This document shows, in pieces, positions 1 through 11,551 of a stretch of DNA of 59,907 nucleotides. The notes below the pieces were generated by a model. The model saw only the letters and a list, made by a program, of their open reading frames with translations, searched no databases and was not told the origin of the DNA. The DNA is from Cyanophora paradoxa. Taxonomy: Eukaryota; Glaucocystophyceae; Cyanophorales; Cyanophoraceae. Position numbers and translations under genes: made by a program. The stretch spans positions 1 through 59,907 of the forward strand of contig QPMI01000292.1 of assembly GCA_004431415.1 (NCBI GenBank), in the 5' to 3' direction. Within the stretch, counting starts at the first letter, position 1, and every line of letters begins with the position of its first letter.

Positions 1-75
1 CGTGTGATGGTTCGCAAACGCGTGGCCCAGCATCATTCCGTCGTGAGTGTAGACCGGCAGGATTGCGCCCTCCTC
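1..75 (-). CDS. Clipped coding exon of an unrecognised gene
   Basis: Read on the minus strand, the left edge gives a clean coding stretch, EEGAILPVYTHDGMMLGHAF, continuing off the window. It is preceded on the minus strand by a GCGCCAG splice-acceptor-like sequence near position 76, so it looks like an internal exon. The composition (balanced residues, no R/P/A-only runs) is unlike the intron-derived frames nearby. I do not recognise the family. The gene would extend left of the window. Confidence 0.4.
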
Positions 76-1017
76 TGGCGCGCGGGATCGACGTCGGCGG
101 GGCCGCGAGGGCTCGCTCGAATCGAAATCAAATTCGCGGACCAAAGTGCTCGGGGACCTCGCGGACGGCGCCGCTGAAGACCCAGTGGTGGCCCTGCAGC
201 ACCGCCTTTTCCTTCGCTGGCCCTGCAGAACTGCGTCAGCGATGGCTCCAGCGATGGATTCAGCCCCCCGCATGTAAAAAGGAATCACTCAGAATGAGCC
301 CGGGACAGTCGGGATGGGTCCGCGGGGACAGCCGCTCCCGCTCTTCGTCCCGCCCCCGGCCGCCGCCCCTGCCGCCGCCCCGGCCTCCCCGCTCGCCATC
401 CCGGCCTGTACGCGTGTGCGCGAGTCAGAAACCGAAGGTTTGCTGTTGCGTACGTGCCGCTGCCTGTGCGTCTGATGGGGTGGCTAGCCTTCCTCGGGCA
501 GCGCTCAAGTTTTTGGGGCTTGTAGCTAACGTCTAGAGGGCCCGGGTACTTGCAGGCGGCGGGATCGCGGGGTCGTCACGGGATCGGCGGACCTCGAGGC
601 GGTCCGCGGCGGTCGCGCGTTGGCGCCCCGCCGCGCTCCGATCGTTCCACCCACTGCGCCGCGGTGGGTGCGGCGAACTGCCTCTGCGATAGGGGCGTCA
701 GGGACCGCGAAAAATCGCTCTCAAGGGACGAGGCGCACGCATCCCCGCCCGAGCACTGCTGGAGCGATTTGAACGCTGCCAGCAAAGAACCCGCGCTGGA
801 GCGATACGGAGAGGCCGGCACCGACACTGACAAACGTCGACATCTTACGAAGTAGACCCGGCCCGATTCGAGCCCCCGACTTGCTTAGCACAAGGCAAGC
901 CCAAATCGGCCAAGACAAACCGCCAGGCCTTCACTAGGCACGCGCTTGCAGAGGCAGGAGCACTTACAGATCTTCCACGAGGACAGCAGCTGGAGCGTTG
1001 GGTAGCTAAGCGGGACG
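76..1017. other. Intergenic, no supported gene
   Basis: No frame here has convincing protein-like composition; the frames are R/P/S-rich. A tRNA-like string around 860-925 was considered and rejected because the T stem does not pair. Upstream exons of the gene at 1018 could lie here. Confidence 0.4.
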
Positions 1018-1743
1018 ATGGCGGACGCGTTCATCATCGGCTTGGACGCGCTGACGCTCGTGAAGGAGGAGGTGGCGTCCTGGAAAACTAGCTACATGCA
1101 CAGCGCACGGGCGGAAGTGTCCAGGGCCGGGGACCCGGCAGGCAGCTCGAGGTGCCTTGCCCCCAGCCGGCCGGCTGAGCCGGCTGAGCGGGGCCCCTGT
1201 CCGCGCGCGCAGAATAGTTTCTACCTTCAGCAAGCCTACGCCGCAAGTGCCCATCCCGGAGATCGTCGTGTGCATCCACTGGCTGGTGCAGCCGGCAAGG
1301 GAGAAGAGCCCGCCGGTGCTGCAGTACTACATAGAGAACCAGGATCTCATCCACGCGGTGGGCGGGCTGGTGGCGCGCGGTTCGGAGCGCGTAGCTCACG
1401 GCGCGGCAGGTCGGGGACGGTGTGCTCTTCTCGGAGGCGTGGCTGGACGAGGTGGTGGCGCAGAAGGCCAAGGTGCGGGGCGCCTACCTCGAGTTGATGA
1501 CCAAGCGCGAGAAGAACATCCTCGACGAGGTGCGCCCCTGCCGGGGCGCGCGTGCCGGGCGCCGGAGCTGCCGGCCGCCCCCGACACCGCCGGCAGGTGG
1601 AGGCGACGGCCAAGGCGGCGGCGGCGGCGAGGGGCAACGGGGGCGGCGCGGCGACAGCGAGCGCGACGGCGAGCGGCACCAGCAATGGCGTGCCCGCCCT
1701 TCCCCTCGAAAAAGCGAACGCAGCGGCTGGCAAGGCGGGATGA
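1018..1743 (+). CDS. Hypothetical alpha-helical protein
   Basis: Not recognised. A possible start at 1018 gives MADAFIIGLDALTLVKEEVA. A middle exon around 1240-1375 reads VPIPEIVVCIHWLVQPAREK followed by SPPVLQYYIENQDLIHAVGG. A later exon around 1412-1530 includes FSEAWLDEVVAQKAKV and LELMTKREKNILDE and ends at a GTGCGC donor. The last exon, after a GCCGGCAG acceptor near 1599, is an Ala/Gly/Thr-rich tail ending at TGA 1741-1743. The phase between the first and second exon is not resolved, so the true start may be upstream or an exon may be missing. The charged, helical later exon suggests a coiled-coil or adaptor protein, which is inference only. Confidence 0.5.
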
Positions 1744-1989
1744 CAGTCGGAGCAACACACGTAGCGTAAGACCGTCTGATAATTAGGATTCCGAGAGCGA
1801 GAAATGGACAAGATGATTTCAAGTAACAAGAATGCGAGGCCTAGGGCAAGGTAGGGGCCCGGGGTTGGAGGGGGTGGGGGAGGCTGGGGGCAGCCGCTGA
1901 GCGACGAGCAGCTCGATAGAGGGGGAGGGATGGGCGGACTGTTGGGGAGCTGGGCGGTGACTCAGTTAGGGGAGGGGCGTGGCTAGATG

Positions 1990-4080
1990 CTAGCCGTGCT
2001 GGTCGGAGACAGCGACGGCTGCTGTCGTCTGCTTGAAGAAGGGCCCCAGGCGGACGTGCGTGGCCAGCTCCACCGCTCGCTTCGCCCCCAGCAGCTCCTT
2101 CCCGAACGACGCCCGATGCAGCGCCTGTGCCGCCCCGAACTTCCACTCCTTCCCTGCGCGGGGGGTGACGCTGGCGCCGGGCAGGGCGCGCGCGCACGCG
2201 CACGCGCGCGGCGCACCTTCCTTGGTGGTCTCGGTGGAACGGTCAAGGAGCCATTCGAAGAAGGCCGGCTGCGCGAGGAGCGAGGCGGCCGCCCCCTGGT
2301 GCCGTCCCAGCAGCGCCTGCATCAGGTGGAAGCACGCGTTGCGGATCTCGGGGAAGGGCTGCGCCGCGGGCTCGGCGGAGGTGGGGCGAGAAAGAAGGGG
2401 GAGGGGGGGGGGGGGGGGGGGGAGACCTGGCGGAGGTACTTGACGAGGAGGGGGCCGACGTCGGGCCCCAGCGCGGCCGCGAGGCGCGCCGCGTCCGGCG
2501 AGTCGGGGGCGGCCGAGGCGAGCGCGGCGGCGGCGGCGTGGAGCGCGGCGATTCGGACGGCCGGTCTCGAGGAGGCAACGGACTCGGCGAGTGAGCGAAG
2601 GAGGCCCGGCCTCTCCGCCAGCGCCCGCAGGCCGCTCCGGTGCGAGGCCAGGCCGCCGAGGGCGCCCAGGCTGCCCTCCACGGCCGCCTCCTCGCCGTCC
2701 GCGAGGTACCGGGCGAGGGCGTCGAGCAGGGGGTAGCGGAGCAGGGCGGCGACGGCGGGGTCGCCCCCCCGGTCGGCGGCGTCCGAGAGGCAGCGGAGGA
2801 GGGCCCCCAAGTAGAGCCCGTCGCCCCCGCTCGACGCCACCTGCGCGCGCCAGCCGCCCCGTCGGCCGCCGCCGCGGCAGGCGAGGCACGCCAGCCCAGC
2901 GGGGGGGACCTGCTCGGTGCACTTCTTGAGAACGCCGCCCTGCTCCAGGAGCCGCACGCCGTCCGGCTTGGCGCAGAGCTGCGCGGAGCGGCTCGGCTCG
3001 GCTCGCAGCGGCAGGAGGGCGGAGGGGGGCGTGCCTGGGAGACGAGCTGGAGGGCGTTCATTCGGAGAAGCACGTCGTCCGCGTCGAGCTCCTGCACCGC
3101 CGCCCCGGCCCGTCGGCCCCCGCGCCGCGCCCCGCCGCGCTGGCCCCTTCTTCGGCACCGCCGGCGGGGGGGCGGACCGAGGCGAGGGAGCCGAGGGTGC
3201 TGTTCGCGCGGGACCACTCGAAGCCGTCCGGCGAGGTCGCCGCGATGCCCGCGAAGGCCTGCACGAACACTGCTCGCATGCAATTTCGCCGGCGGAATGG
3301 GGCGGGACCGGGGCGCGCCTGCAGGGCCCGCACGCGGGCGGTCTCGCCCTGCTCCAGCAACCCGCGCAGCCGCTCCAGGGCCCCCGAGCCCTCCAGCAGT
3401 GAACGGCCGTCCCCGCTCGACCCGACCTGCCGCGCCGTTCGAGCGCTGCCCTCGGATGCGCTCGCGGGCGGCGGCGGCTCGCCTTGACAAGAAAGCGGTT
3501 CACGGTCTCAGAGACGCCGACGTCCGCATCGGCAAGGCTCGAGACGAGCGGCAACAACAAGTCGTTGGAGCGCTGCCGGCGGCGGCGTGACTCAGCGAGG
3601 ACAGCGCCGGCAAGCGCCGCGCAACGCTCCACACAGCGCGTAGCTTCTCACCAGAAACTCAAGGCCGTCGCTCTGCTGCGCGTCACACGTTTTTACCAAC
3701 TGAGATACGGTGAGCCGCCGAACATCGGCGCGCGGGTGCTGCAGGCCCTGCGCTAGCAGCGGGCGGAGCTGCGTGCCAGTGCGTCATGTTCATGTGCGCA
3801 TGCGCCGCGCGGCGTACGAAGGGCGACGCGAGGCGCCTCCCGGCGTACGCACCTCCGAAGAGACGAGGAGCGCGGACCCGAGCGGCCCGTTCAGCACGCG
3901 CTCGAGTAGCTTGACAACGATGTCGATGTCCGCGAAGTTGCGCAGAGCAAGGAACCCGGTCAGGCGCTGCAGTGGGAACTCCGCAAGAAACTGCTGGGCG
4001 TTCTCGACCGTCAGGGGCGCGGCGAGGAACGTCTGGACCGCCGCGCTGTCGTCGAGGTCCACTTGCGCGCCCTCTGCCAT
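1990..4080 (-). CDS. PSMD5: PSMD5/S5b-like 26S proteasome assembly chaperone
   Basis: Armadillo-type protein resembling PSMD5 (S5b; functional counterpart of yeast Hsm3), which chaperones assembly of the 19S base by holding ATPase subunits and is not part of the mature proteasome. Exon 1 (4080-3853) starts MAEGAQVDLDDSAAVQTFLA and ends at a GTGCGT donor. Exon 2 (3747-3652) reads GLQHPRADVRRLTVSQLVKT, matching the family's helical-repeat start. Exon 3 reads LLPLVSSLADADVGVSETVN and ends near 3483 at a probable GC donor. Later exons carry ALERLRGLLEQGETARVRAL and KPDGVRLLEQGGVLKKCTEQ. The C-terminal exon contains PFPEIRNACFHLMQALLGRH and FFEWLLDRSTETTKEG and ends at TAG 1990-1992. A poly-G tract at 2402-2423 falls in an intron. 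Some middle exon boundaries are approximate. Family call from the alignable helices of the N-terminal, middle and C-terminal parts. Confidence 0.75.
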
Positions 4081-4193
4081 GATGTCACGGTGGACGAGAC
4101 TTCAGCTGCCTACTCGCAAGGGAAGGAGCTCGCAGAAGACTTCCCGAGGCCTAGTTCTTCGTGTACCCGGCGTCGGCACTTGTTCGTGTACCC

Positions 4194-6156
4194 ATGCTGC
4201 GCCTCGCACGGGCCCTGCCGAAGGCCGCACGGCCCCTGGTGAGCAGTGGGAGCATTCAGAGATCGCGCATCGTCTGTTTGCCGCCGTTGCCTGACCGACT
4301 CGCGCAGGCGCGGTTGCAGGCCGCCCAGCCCCACACACTCGTTCTCCAGCGGCTGGCACACTTCGAATCGGTCGAGCGCCAGGTTGGGCTTCCGCCGCGC
4401 GGCGGCGGCGGCGATCCGCTGAGTCCTCGCACAGATAAGCGTCATCAACGACATCCATGTCTCGGTCGAGCCGATGTGGGAGGAGTATCCGAAGGAGCGT
4501 CCGGGCCTCAACTATGACCTGAACTGGTCGCTCAATGAAATTGATATCACGCCCTCCGGCGATGCGTTCCGCAACGCGACCGATCGGCAGCTCATCCAGC
4601 ACTCCACGGGCAAGATTGGTACGCAGCTTTCATCGCTTTGGTGATGGTTTCGCCCCCGGCGCCCGCCGAGCTCCGTGGCGTGCACTCGCGCAGACGCGAA
4701 CAAGGCACTCCACGTCTCGCCGTCCGGCTCCGCGACCGCTGTGACCTACGTGGTCGAGGGCTCTGCTGCTCCTGCGGGTGCCGTGGCCATCCCCGCGCGG
4801 CAGTTCAAGCGGCTTCTGAAGCTGGCGCGTCCCTTCCCTGCTGATTTGCGCTGCCCCGGCTGACACCGCCGCGCCTCCTCTTCTCCTTGCGTTTTGCAGG
4901 CCCAGAAGTACTTCTCGAACGCTGAGCGCATGTTCGTGACCGATGGCGCCGTCGGCTCGTCCGCCAAGTCGGAAGTCCGCCTCCGCACCATCGTCGACTC
5001 AGCCCCGTCCGGCCTGTTCCTCAAGTGCGCTTCCTTGAACGCAGCGCAGCCGGGGCGCTCGCTCGCCGCCGCTTGGAACGTGTAGGGCATTCGCGCTGAC
5101 GCGCCGCCCACCCGCAGGCACCTCACCATCCGCACTCCTCTCGGCAACCCGTTCCGCTTCGGCGCGAAGCTTACCGTCCTTTCCGCTTCGAATCTTAGCA
5201 TTCCCAACGCTGGTGCGCGCCTCGCTTCCCGCACGGCTTTCTTTTCTTCTGCGCCCGGCCTCTCCGCCGCTCATGGCCGCGACCGCAGAGAACTATGGAC
5301 TGAAGAACGGCTCGGGCTTCGTGCTGTCCAACCCGGAGGAGGGGAAGATCCTCGCGGTCGGCGTGAGCAACGCGCAGCTGCGGGAGGCGATCGCGGCGGC
5401 GGCCGGCGCGCAGGCGGCCAAGGCCGGCGCGCTACCCCTCGTGGCCGACTCGATCGTCACCAAGAAGGGCCAGCTCGCGCTAGTCTTCGGCCCCGGCCTT
5501 TCCGCCCTGCCTCTCGTGCGCCCCGCCCAATTTGCCGCCGCCGCCGCCGCCGCCGCCGAACTCGGTGCCGGCAGCCGCTGCTGTCGCGCGTGTACGGCGC
5601 GCACAACAACCTGTGGACGGCGGAGGGTGTCGCGCGCTGCTGGGCCGGCGCGTCGGTGAGCGGCCCGGTGCCCCTCAAGAAGGGCTACCTGGTAGAGGGC
5701 AGCTCCGTGACGGGCCCCGTGGATGGCGCGCACCCGAACCTGATGCCGCACCCGACGGCCGTCGTGTTCCTCGTCGACGAGGCCGGCCTGCCCCAGATCA
5801 GCAAGGCTCGCCCCGCCCTCCCCCGCCGCTGCGCGCCGCGCCTCGCGCTGGGCCCTGACGCCGGCGCAGCTCTCGGCGGCGCAGGCGAAGGCGCTCTTTG
5901 CGAAGGGCCGCTACACGACCTGCGGCTCGGCCGAGGCCGCCGAGGCCTTCGCCAAGCAGCTCGCCGTGCGCCCCGCCCCGCCAGCCCGCCGCCTCGGGGC
6001 GCTGCGGTGCCTAAGGCGCGCCCTGCGCAGGCGCACGACGTTCCGGCGTACGCCGTGAACGCGAGCGGCGCGGATAGCAAGGCCCTCGAGAAGGCCATCC
6101 AGGAGGCCGCCGCCGCCGGCTCCGCGCCCCCGGCCCCGGAGACCCTCAAGGCCTGA
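4194..6156 (+). CDS. Mitochondrion-targeted PEPCK-like pseudoenzyme
   Basis: Nine exons: 4194-4238, 4435-4618, 4694-4824, 4900-5024, 5118-5212, 5289-5515, 5575-5805, 5870-5965 and 6031-6156. They total 1260 nt (419 aa) with every phase consistent; ATP-dependent PEP carboxykinases are about 530-540 aa. The N-terminus MLRLARALPKAARPL is Arg/Ala/Leu-rich with no acidic residues, a typical mitochondrial presequence. The fold follows PckA: NAERMFVTDGAVGSSAKSEV with TIVDSAPSGLFLKHLTIRTP (PckA LFVVDAFCGANPDTRLSVR and HFVKNMFIRP), LTVLSASNLSIPN, GLKNGSGFVLSNPEEGKILA, IVTKKGQLALVFGPGLSALP and PTAVVFLVDEAGLPQISK (PckA KVIFLTADAFGVLPPVSR). The P-loop GLSGTGKTT is replaced by GPGLSALPL, and neither an RSPKDK-like motif nor a DDEHGW-like kinase-2 motif is visible. 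It is therefore unlikely to be an active kinase-carboxylase; a structural or scaffold role is inference. Introns at 4825 and 5806 have GC donors. Confidence 0.72.
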
Positions 6157-6322
6157 CCGCCCCGCCCGCCCAACCGCGGCCGTAAGTTAGATTGCAGGAC
6201 CCTTTTTGAACAGCTAATTGCACAATACTTTCTGTTCCTTCCGCGCGGCGCGGCGTGGCGGGCGCGCAGAAGCGACGTGCACGCTTTGGGGCCTTCACGC
6301 AGATGCAGGGCTGGCAGGCGGG

Positions 6323-9300
6323 CTAGGGCCCAGGGGGCGGGGGGAGGCACGGGTCGTCGGGGTGCTCGACGAAGGCGAGGGTGGCCCCCCGCGGGGGGAA
6401 GTCCGCCGGCGTCCGCGCGTCCGGGCAGGGGAGGATGCGCAGCGGGGCGAGGAAGGGGTGCTCGAGGAGGGCGCGCGGCGGGGGCGGCTCCTTGCGCGCC
6501 GCCTCCTTGGCGGGGTCGAGCTCTCCCGGGCCCCACTCGTCGAGCTCCTCCAGCGTGAGCTGCGCGGCCGCCACTGCGTCAGCGGCTGCCCGGCCCCAGG
6601 GGAGGGGCGGGTGCGGGCACCTCGGGCCCGACCATGGCGCCCAGCAGGTCGCGCAGCTGCGCCGGCACCGGCCCGTTCTGGCCCTCCAGCGCCGAGAGGA
6701 GCAGGTAAAGGCTCGCGCCGAACCGCCGCACGTCCTGCCCCGTCCCCAGAGGCAGCGGCGCCCCCGAGGCTGCCCGCGGGTGCTGGTGCCCAGTCGCCTG
6801 CGGGGGGAGGGGTGGGTGCGGGGCGGGGCGGGGCGGGGGCGGGGGCGGGGGCGCACGGGGGACGGGGAGAGGCGGCCCTCGACGTCCACGGTGCGGGAGC
6901 GCGACGCCGGCGAGGCGGCGATCTGCGCCGGCGTCAGGAGGCCCCGCCTTGGCCGCGAGGCGCCGGCGCTCTGCGCGCCTTCACGAGCGGCGCCGCGTCG
7001 AGGTCGACGAAGAGGGCGCAGGGGGCGGCCAGCGGGCTCGGCGGCGCGTGCGGCGGCGGCGCCGGGAGCAGCGGCTCGGGCGGGGGCGGCGGGGCGGCCC
7101 ACTTGGGGAGGCCCGCGGGCCACCGCCAAGGGCGAGGGAGCGGAGCGAGCGCGCAGACGAGGCCGAGGAGCCGCCGGCGGGGCGGAGCGAGGGCGCCGCC
7201 GCGGGCTCCCGCGCCGCGGGGTACGCCGAGGCGACGGAGGGCGGGCCGCGGTTGCGGGGGCCCAGGGGCGCGGGGTCCATTGAGACCATCGGCTGCGGGC
7301 GGCTTAGCGGCGCGGGGCAGGTTTGGGGAGGGGCGGAGTGGGGAGCGGGGGCTGGCGCACCTGGGGGCCCTTGGAGGACGGGGAAGCGGCGGCGGCGGCG
7401 AGGAGGCGACGGGAGAGGGCGGCGGGGTCGGCGGGCCGCTGCAGCGAGCGGGAGGAGGGTCCGGCGCGGGGCGGGCTGGCGCGGGGCGAGGGTGGCAGCG
7501 AGGGCGCGGTGAGGGGTACGCTGATGTCGAGGTCGGCACGGGGTCGCCAGGAGGGGAGGACGGGGGAGGGGAGGGCGTCGGAGCGGGGCGGGTGCGGCGC
7601 GTGGGGGCCGGGGAGGGCGGCTCATCGTCCCAGCGCCCCTCCCCGTCGTCCTCCTTCGCGGGGCTCCCCTTGCCCTGCGAAGAGCCCCCGGCTGCCGCCC
7701 CGTCAGGGCCGGCGACACGAGCTGCCGAGGGCGATCCGCACCCGACGGGCGCTGCTCCCGCCGCCTGCGCGGAGCAGCGGGGGCAGCAGCGGGGGCGGCG
7801 AGGGGGCGCGGGGCGGGTCCGCGGGCGGTGGGCGGGGAGCTCTGCGGGGCGCTGGGGCCGCCACTGGCGGGGGGCACGGAGGAGAGGTCGTCGGGGAAGC
7901 CGGCGGGGGCGCCGGCGACCCAGGCGGAGACGCGGGGCGGCACGGGCCGGTACTGCAGCGAGGAGGCCAGCGAGGCGTCCGCCTCCGCCTCCTCGTCCTC
8001 GGAGGAGGAGGAGGAGGGCGAGGGGGAGGCGCCTGAGGAGGAGGAGGGGGAGCGGGCGCCGGGCCGCCGCGAGTGCATCGTGGCGATCGCGTCGGCGGGG
8101 GATCCCGGCCCCGCGCCGAAGAGCGTCGCGCACGTCCCCTCCCCGCCCCCCCGCCCGCGCGCCGAGAAGAGCACCCGCTCCACGCTCGGCGCGTGGCCAG
8201 TCAACAGCGTCCCCGAAATCGCCCTGCCGGCCTCGCAATCGGCTCGGGGCAAGCAGGCAGAGAGGGGCGGGGAGGCTCACGCGAAGGGGCCGCGGAGGGG
8301 CGGGGCGCCGGGCGGGGGCGGGCCCTCGCCCCGCTCGGCGGCCGAGGCGAAGCGGTAGAGGAGGAAGCGCTTCGCGGGGCCGAGGCCGGGCCCCGAGGCA
8401 CGGGCGACCGCCTCGCGCGCCCCCTCACGCTCCCGCATGCCCCACGGGAGCGGGTGCGGCCGCAGCAGCGCCCGCCGCGCGAGGGCGGCGCGGAGAGCCG
8501 GCGAGAGGACGAGGAGGAGGGAGGCCGGGTGAGCGAGCCGTGGAAGTAGCCGAGCGGCGCCCGCACATGGGGCGAGCCGGCGACGGGCAGGCGCGCCGCC
8601 TGCGCGGCGTGGAGCGCCGCCAGGACCTGCCGCGCGGGAAGGGGCGGGGTGAGGGGCGGCGGGGAGCTGGCGGGGGCGCGGGGATGGCTCGCCTGGGCGA
8701 CGAGGCCGCGGAGGAGGGCCTCGTACGCCTCCGGCTGCCCCTCGAAGCTGCACCACTGCGCGCGAGGCGAGGCGGTCACGGGCGGGGCGGGGCGGGGGCG
8801 GGGCCGGGCGCGGGGCGGGGCGCCTGGAGGAAGGTCTGGAGGTCGAGGTCGGTGGCCTCCTGGACGACCGCCACGGTCACCGGCCCCGCCCCCTCCTTCC
8901 CGTTCTCGTCCCCCGCCCCGACCACTCCGCCGCGCCCGCCGGAGAGCAGGAAGTAGTCGTACACGCGCACGAAGTTCGGGCTCGACGATTTCGCCCTGGC
9001 GCACGGCTCGAGGGGGCAGGGCGGGGCCGGGGGGGGCCGGAGAGGGCACCCGCGGAGGGTGCGGTCGGCGGCGGAGGCGACGCGGGCGAAGGCGGAGGCG
9101 GCGGCCGGGGAGGAACCTGCGCGGAAGCGGGCGGCCACGAGGTCGCACGGCCGGTTCCGCCACCGCCGGATGCGCCCGTCCGCCCCGGGCCGCTCCCCCG
9201 CCACCAGCCGCGCGTACCCCGCGATGTCGTACCTGAGCCCCCCGCGGCTCGGCCCCGGCGAGCGTGGCGGGTTCGGGGGGCGCACGCGGGGAGGGGCCCC

Positions 9301-9905
9301 CCGGCCTCGCGCGCGGGGGCGAGGGAGGCATCCGCGAAGGAGACCTGGCGGTCGAGGAGCCGCCGCTCGATCTTGCGCGCCGCCCAGTCGCACAGGATCC
9401 GCCTCACGCGGTGCTCTCCGCTCGGGAAGATCTGCGCTGTTCTTTCGCACGGCTGAGAGCGCGGCTGCGCGCCGCAGGGGGACCTGCGGGTCGAATGCGA
9501 AGTACACATTGTCTTCAGCGTCCACGTCGAGGACGAAGCCGCGCGAGAGGGCCGTCTGCGTGCTGCGTTACAACACGAAGATGGCGCTGAATGCGCGAGA
9601 GGGCCGACTGCGCCGGCCGACTGCTCGAGAGGACCGGCTAGAAAGTTCAAACGATGACGCTTGACTATTGCGCACCCGCGAGGATCGAAACCGCGTGCGG
9701 TAGTCGACGAGGGAGCCGTCATCGGATTTCCAATCGATCGAGCGATACACCCAGACATTGAGCTGCACCAACCGACCGCGGTGCGCAATGAGCGATCCGC
9801 ACGCGGAGGGTGCGGGGGTCGTAGCACACCGAACGCCTCAGCACAGGCAGGTAGATGTAAGTTGAGAGCGTGCATGCGTCGCGCTCCGCTTTGCTCAGCA
9901 TTTGG
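6323..9905 (-). CDS. Divergent protein-kinase-like protein, low-complexity C-half
   Basis: Multi-exon minus-strand gene ending at TAG 6323-6325. The 5' exons (about 9905-9480) read LSTYIYLPVLRRSVCYDP, then after a 45-nt GTGCGG intron NVWVYRSIDWKSDDGSLVDY, then FVLDVDAEDNVYFAFDPQV. Middle exons look like kinase lobes: FVRVYDYFLL, VTVAVVQEATDLDLQTFLQ (hinge-like), YEALLRGLVAQ, QVLAALHAAQAARLP (helix E-like) and LLTGHAPSVERVLFS. A late exon reads RRFGASLYLLLSALEGQNG and the end contains LLEHPFLAPLRILP, like the last helix of a kinase domain. I see no HRD or DFG motif, so it may be a pseudokinase. The 7100-8250 part is Pro/Ser/Ala-rich low complexity with SPAKEDDGEGRWDDEP. PAN3 was considered but key blocks do not match. 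Boundaries are approximate, and two genes cannot be excluded. Confidence 0.45.
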
Positions 9906-10133
9906 GAGGCAGCCCGCGAGCGCTAAGCTAGCGCCTGAGCTAGCGCCAACAACTGCGACAGAGCGGCGCCGTCTAGGTACCCCGCCCGGGGCGCGATTCC
10001 AGGGCGCGAACTTTGCTTGTCGGCCGAAATACGCTACCCTCCTCAGAACGGCAGTCGTCGGCAGACTTCGTCGGCAGTCACACCGGGCAGGCACTGCAGC
10101 TCCCAGACCAACTGCTAGCCCCAGATCAACGAA

Positions 10134-11551
10134 ATGATGCAGCTCCCGGATCAACTCATCAGCACGGGTCTCCTGCCACGACTCGACGTACTCTCTCTAC
10201 TGGCGCTCTCGCAGGTGCGCGGACAACGTAGGGCGGGTCGCCGTGCAAAGCAGCAGATGCCGTAAAATTGCGCCTGCGCGACGGACGCATGTGTTCCATG
10301 TAATTTTCGTTTTGGGGCACCTGTGTGCGACGGACGTAGGCACCCCCTGCGGCGCCGCGGACGTCATTTCGGAGCGGATTTCTCTCTTTCTAACGCATGC
10401 AAACCCCCTTGACCTCTTTGCGCCCTGCGCGCAGAGTTGCCGGCGCCTGCGCCGTATAGTAGATTGCGAAACAGATATGTGGGAAGCGCACTGTAAGGAG
10501 GGCATTCCAATGCTCAAGCTCCACCTCAGCTCCACGCCGAGGGCTTCCCAGAAAGACGGTGCAGCGCTCGTTTTTGACTCCAACCTGCGATTACCTCTTC
10601 TCAACGCACGGCAGTCTTCAAGTTCGTCGCCTGCAGGTGTCCGATCTGTGGACGCCCCGTTCGCTAGGCGAGGCACGCGCTAAGCGTTCTGCAGGACGGA
10701 GTTCCTCGAGCGGAGGCTGCGAGGGTCCTCGAGCGACCCCCTCGTCCAGGTCGCGCACGCAGCGCGGGCGGTGGAGGGCGTCGCGCAGGGCCTCCTGGAT
10801 CAAATCTCGGAGATCGTCGCGAAGGAGGCCGAGGCGGCGCGCCTCGCCGCCGCCGCCCGGCCGCCTTCGCCGGCCTCGTGCCTGGACGGCTCGTACGGCT
10901 GGTGCGGCGGCGGGTGCTTCGGGCTGGGGCGGGAGGCGTACGAGAGCCCGCGGGCCTCGGCGCGCTGCGCAGAGGCGCTCGCGCAGCGCCTCTCGGACGG
11001 CATCAGCAGTCTGAACAGCCTCGCCGTGCGCATGCGCCCCCGCCGCTTCCGACTCCGCGGAGCGCCCCACCCCCGTGGCAGATGTCGTTCCGCGCGCTCT
11101 GGTGCGCGCCGGCCCGCGCCGGATGCGTCGCCGGGCGGCCGGCCTCGGGCCACGCCGCCTACGCCCTCGAGGAGTTCCTCGTGCGCGCCGACTCTGCGTG
11201 CCGTTGGCATGCTTTTGGAGAGGGCCCGACGGCGGGGCGGGGGGTGCGGCGGGGCCGGCGCAGAGCTTCTTCGTGATGGCGGCGGAGCTCTTCCTGCGGG
11301 CGCTCGTCCCCTGGGAGGCCGTCTGCGCCGGCCGCGCCTCCAAGGTGCCGCCACTCCCCAGCCGCCCCTGCCCCTCGCCCACGCGCACCGTGCCGCCGCA
11401 GGGCGAGGGGGCCGGCGGGGCGGGGCTGCGGCGCGGCACCGCCGTCGGCCTGCTCCGCCGGGCGCAGGCCTGCTGCGAGACCGTGCATTTCATCTCCAGC
11501 ACCCCGCCGGCCCCGCCCCGCCTCCGCCTCCCCGCCACCAGCCAGCACTGA
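10134..11551 (+). CDS. F-box protein
   Basis: Exon 1 (10134-10214; ATG at 10134 or 10137) and exon 2 (10435-10558) join in phase to give LPDQLISTGLLPRLDVLSLL then ALSQSCRRLRRIVDCETD and MWEAHCKEGIP, an F-box (LP..L....L..LD...LL.LSQ.CR.......D..W) of about 45 residues at the N-terminus. F-box proteins bind Skp1 and bring substrates to SCF ubiquitin ligases. Exon 3 is only 22 nt (10615-10636) and gives FKFVACR. Exon 4 starts at 10695 with TEFLERRLRGSSSDPLVQVA and continues to about 11025. A following exon begins MSFRALWC, and the last begins near 11269 with SFFVMAAELFLRALVPWEAV and ends at TGA 11549-11551. The substrate-binding half is not recognised and has no WD40, LRR or Kelch repeats. The exon layout after 11030 is approximate. 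Confidence 0.65.

Noticed and set aside
857-930. tRNA-like string on minus with CTCGAAT loop and a stem around GCTTGCC...AAGCAAG
   Set aside because: The T stem does not pair (GGGGG against CGGGC), the anticodon stem leaves a 10-nt loop, and no acceptor stem is found.
5850-5870. LTPAQ before LSAAQ in the PEPCK-like gene, matching the family's LT.EQ
   Set aside because: No AG precedes CTGACG, so this is the intron's branch region, which happens to translate that way; phase supports the CAG at 5867-5869.
6218-8956. A 912-residue plus-strand frame
   Set aside because: It is antisense to the kinase-like gene, Gly/Arg/Ala-only, and arises from GC-rich sequence without stops.
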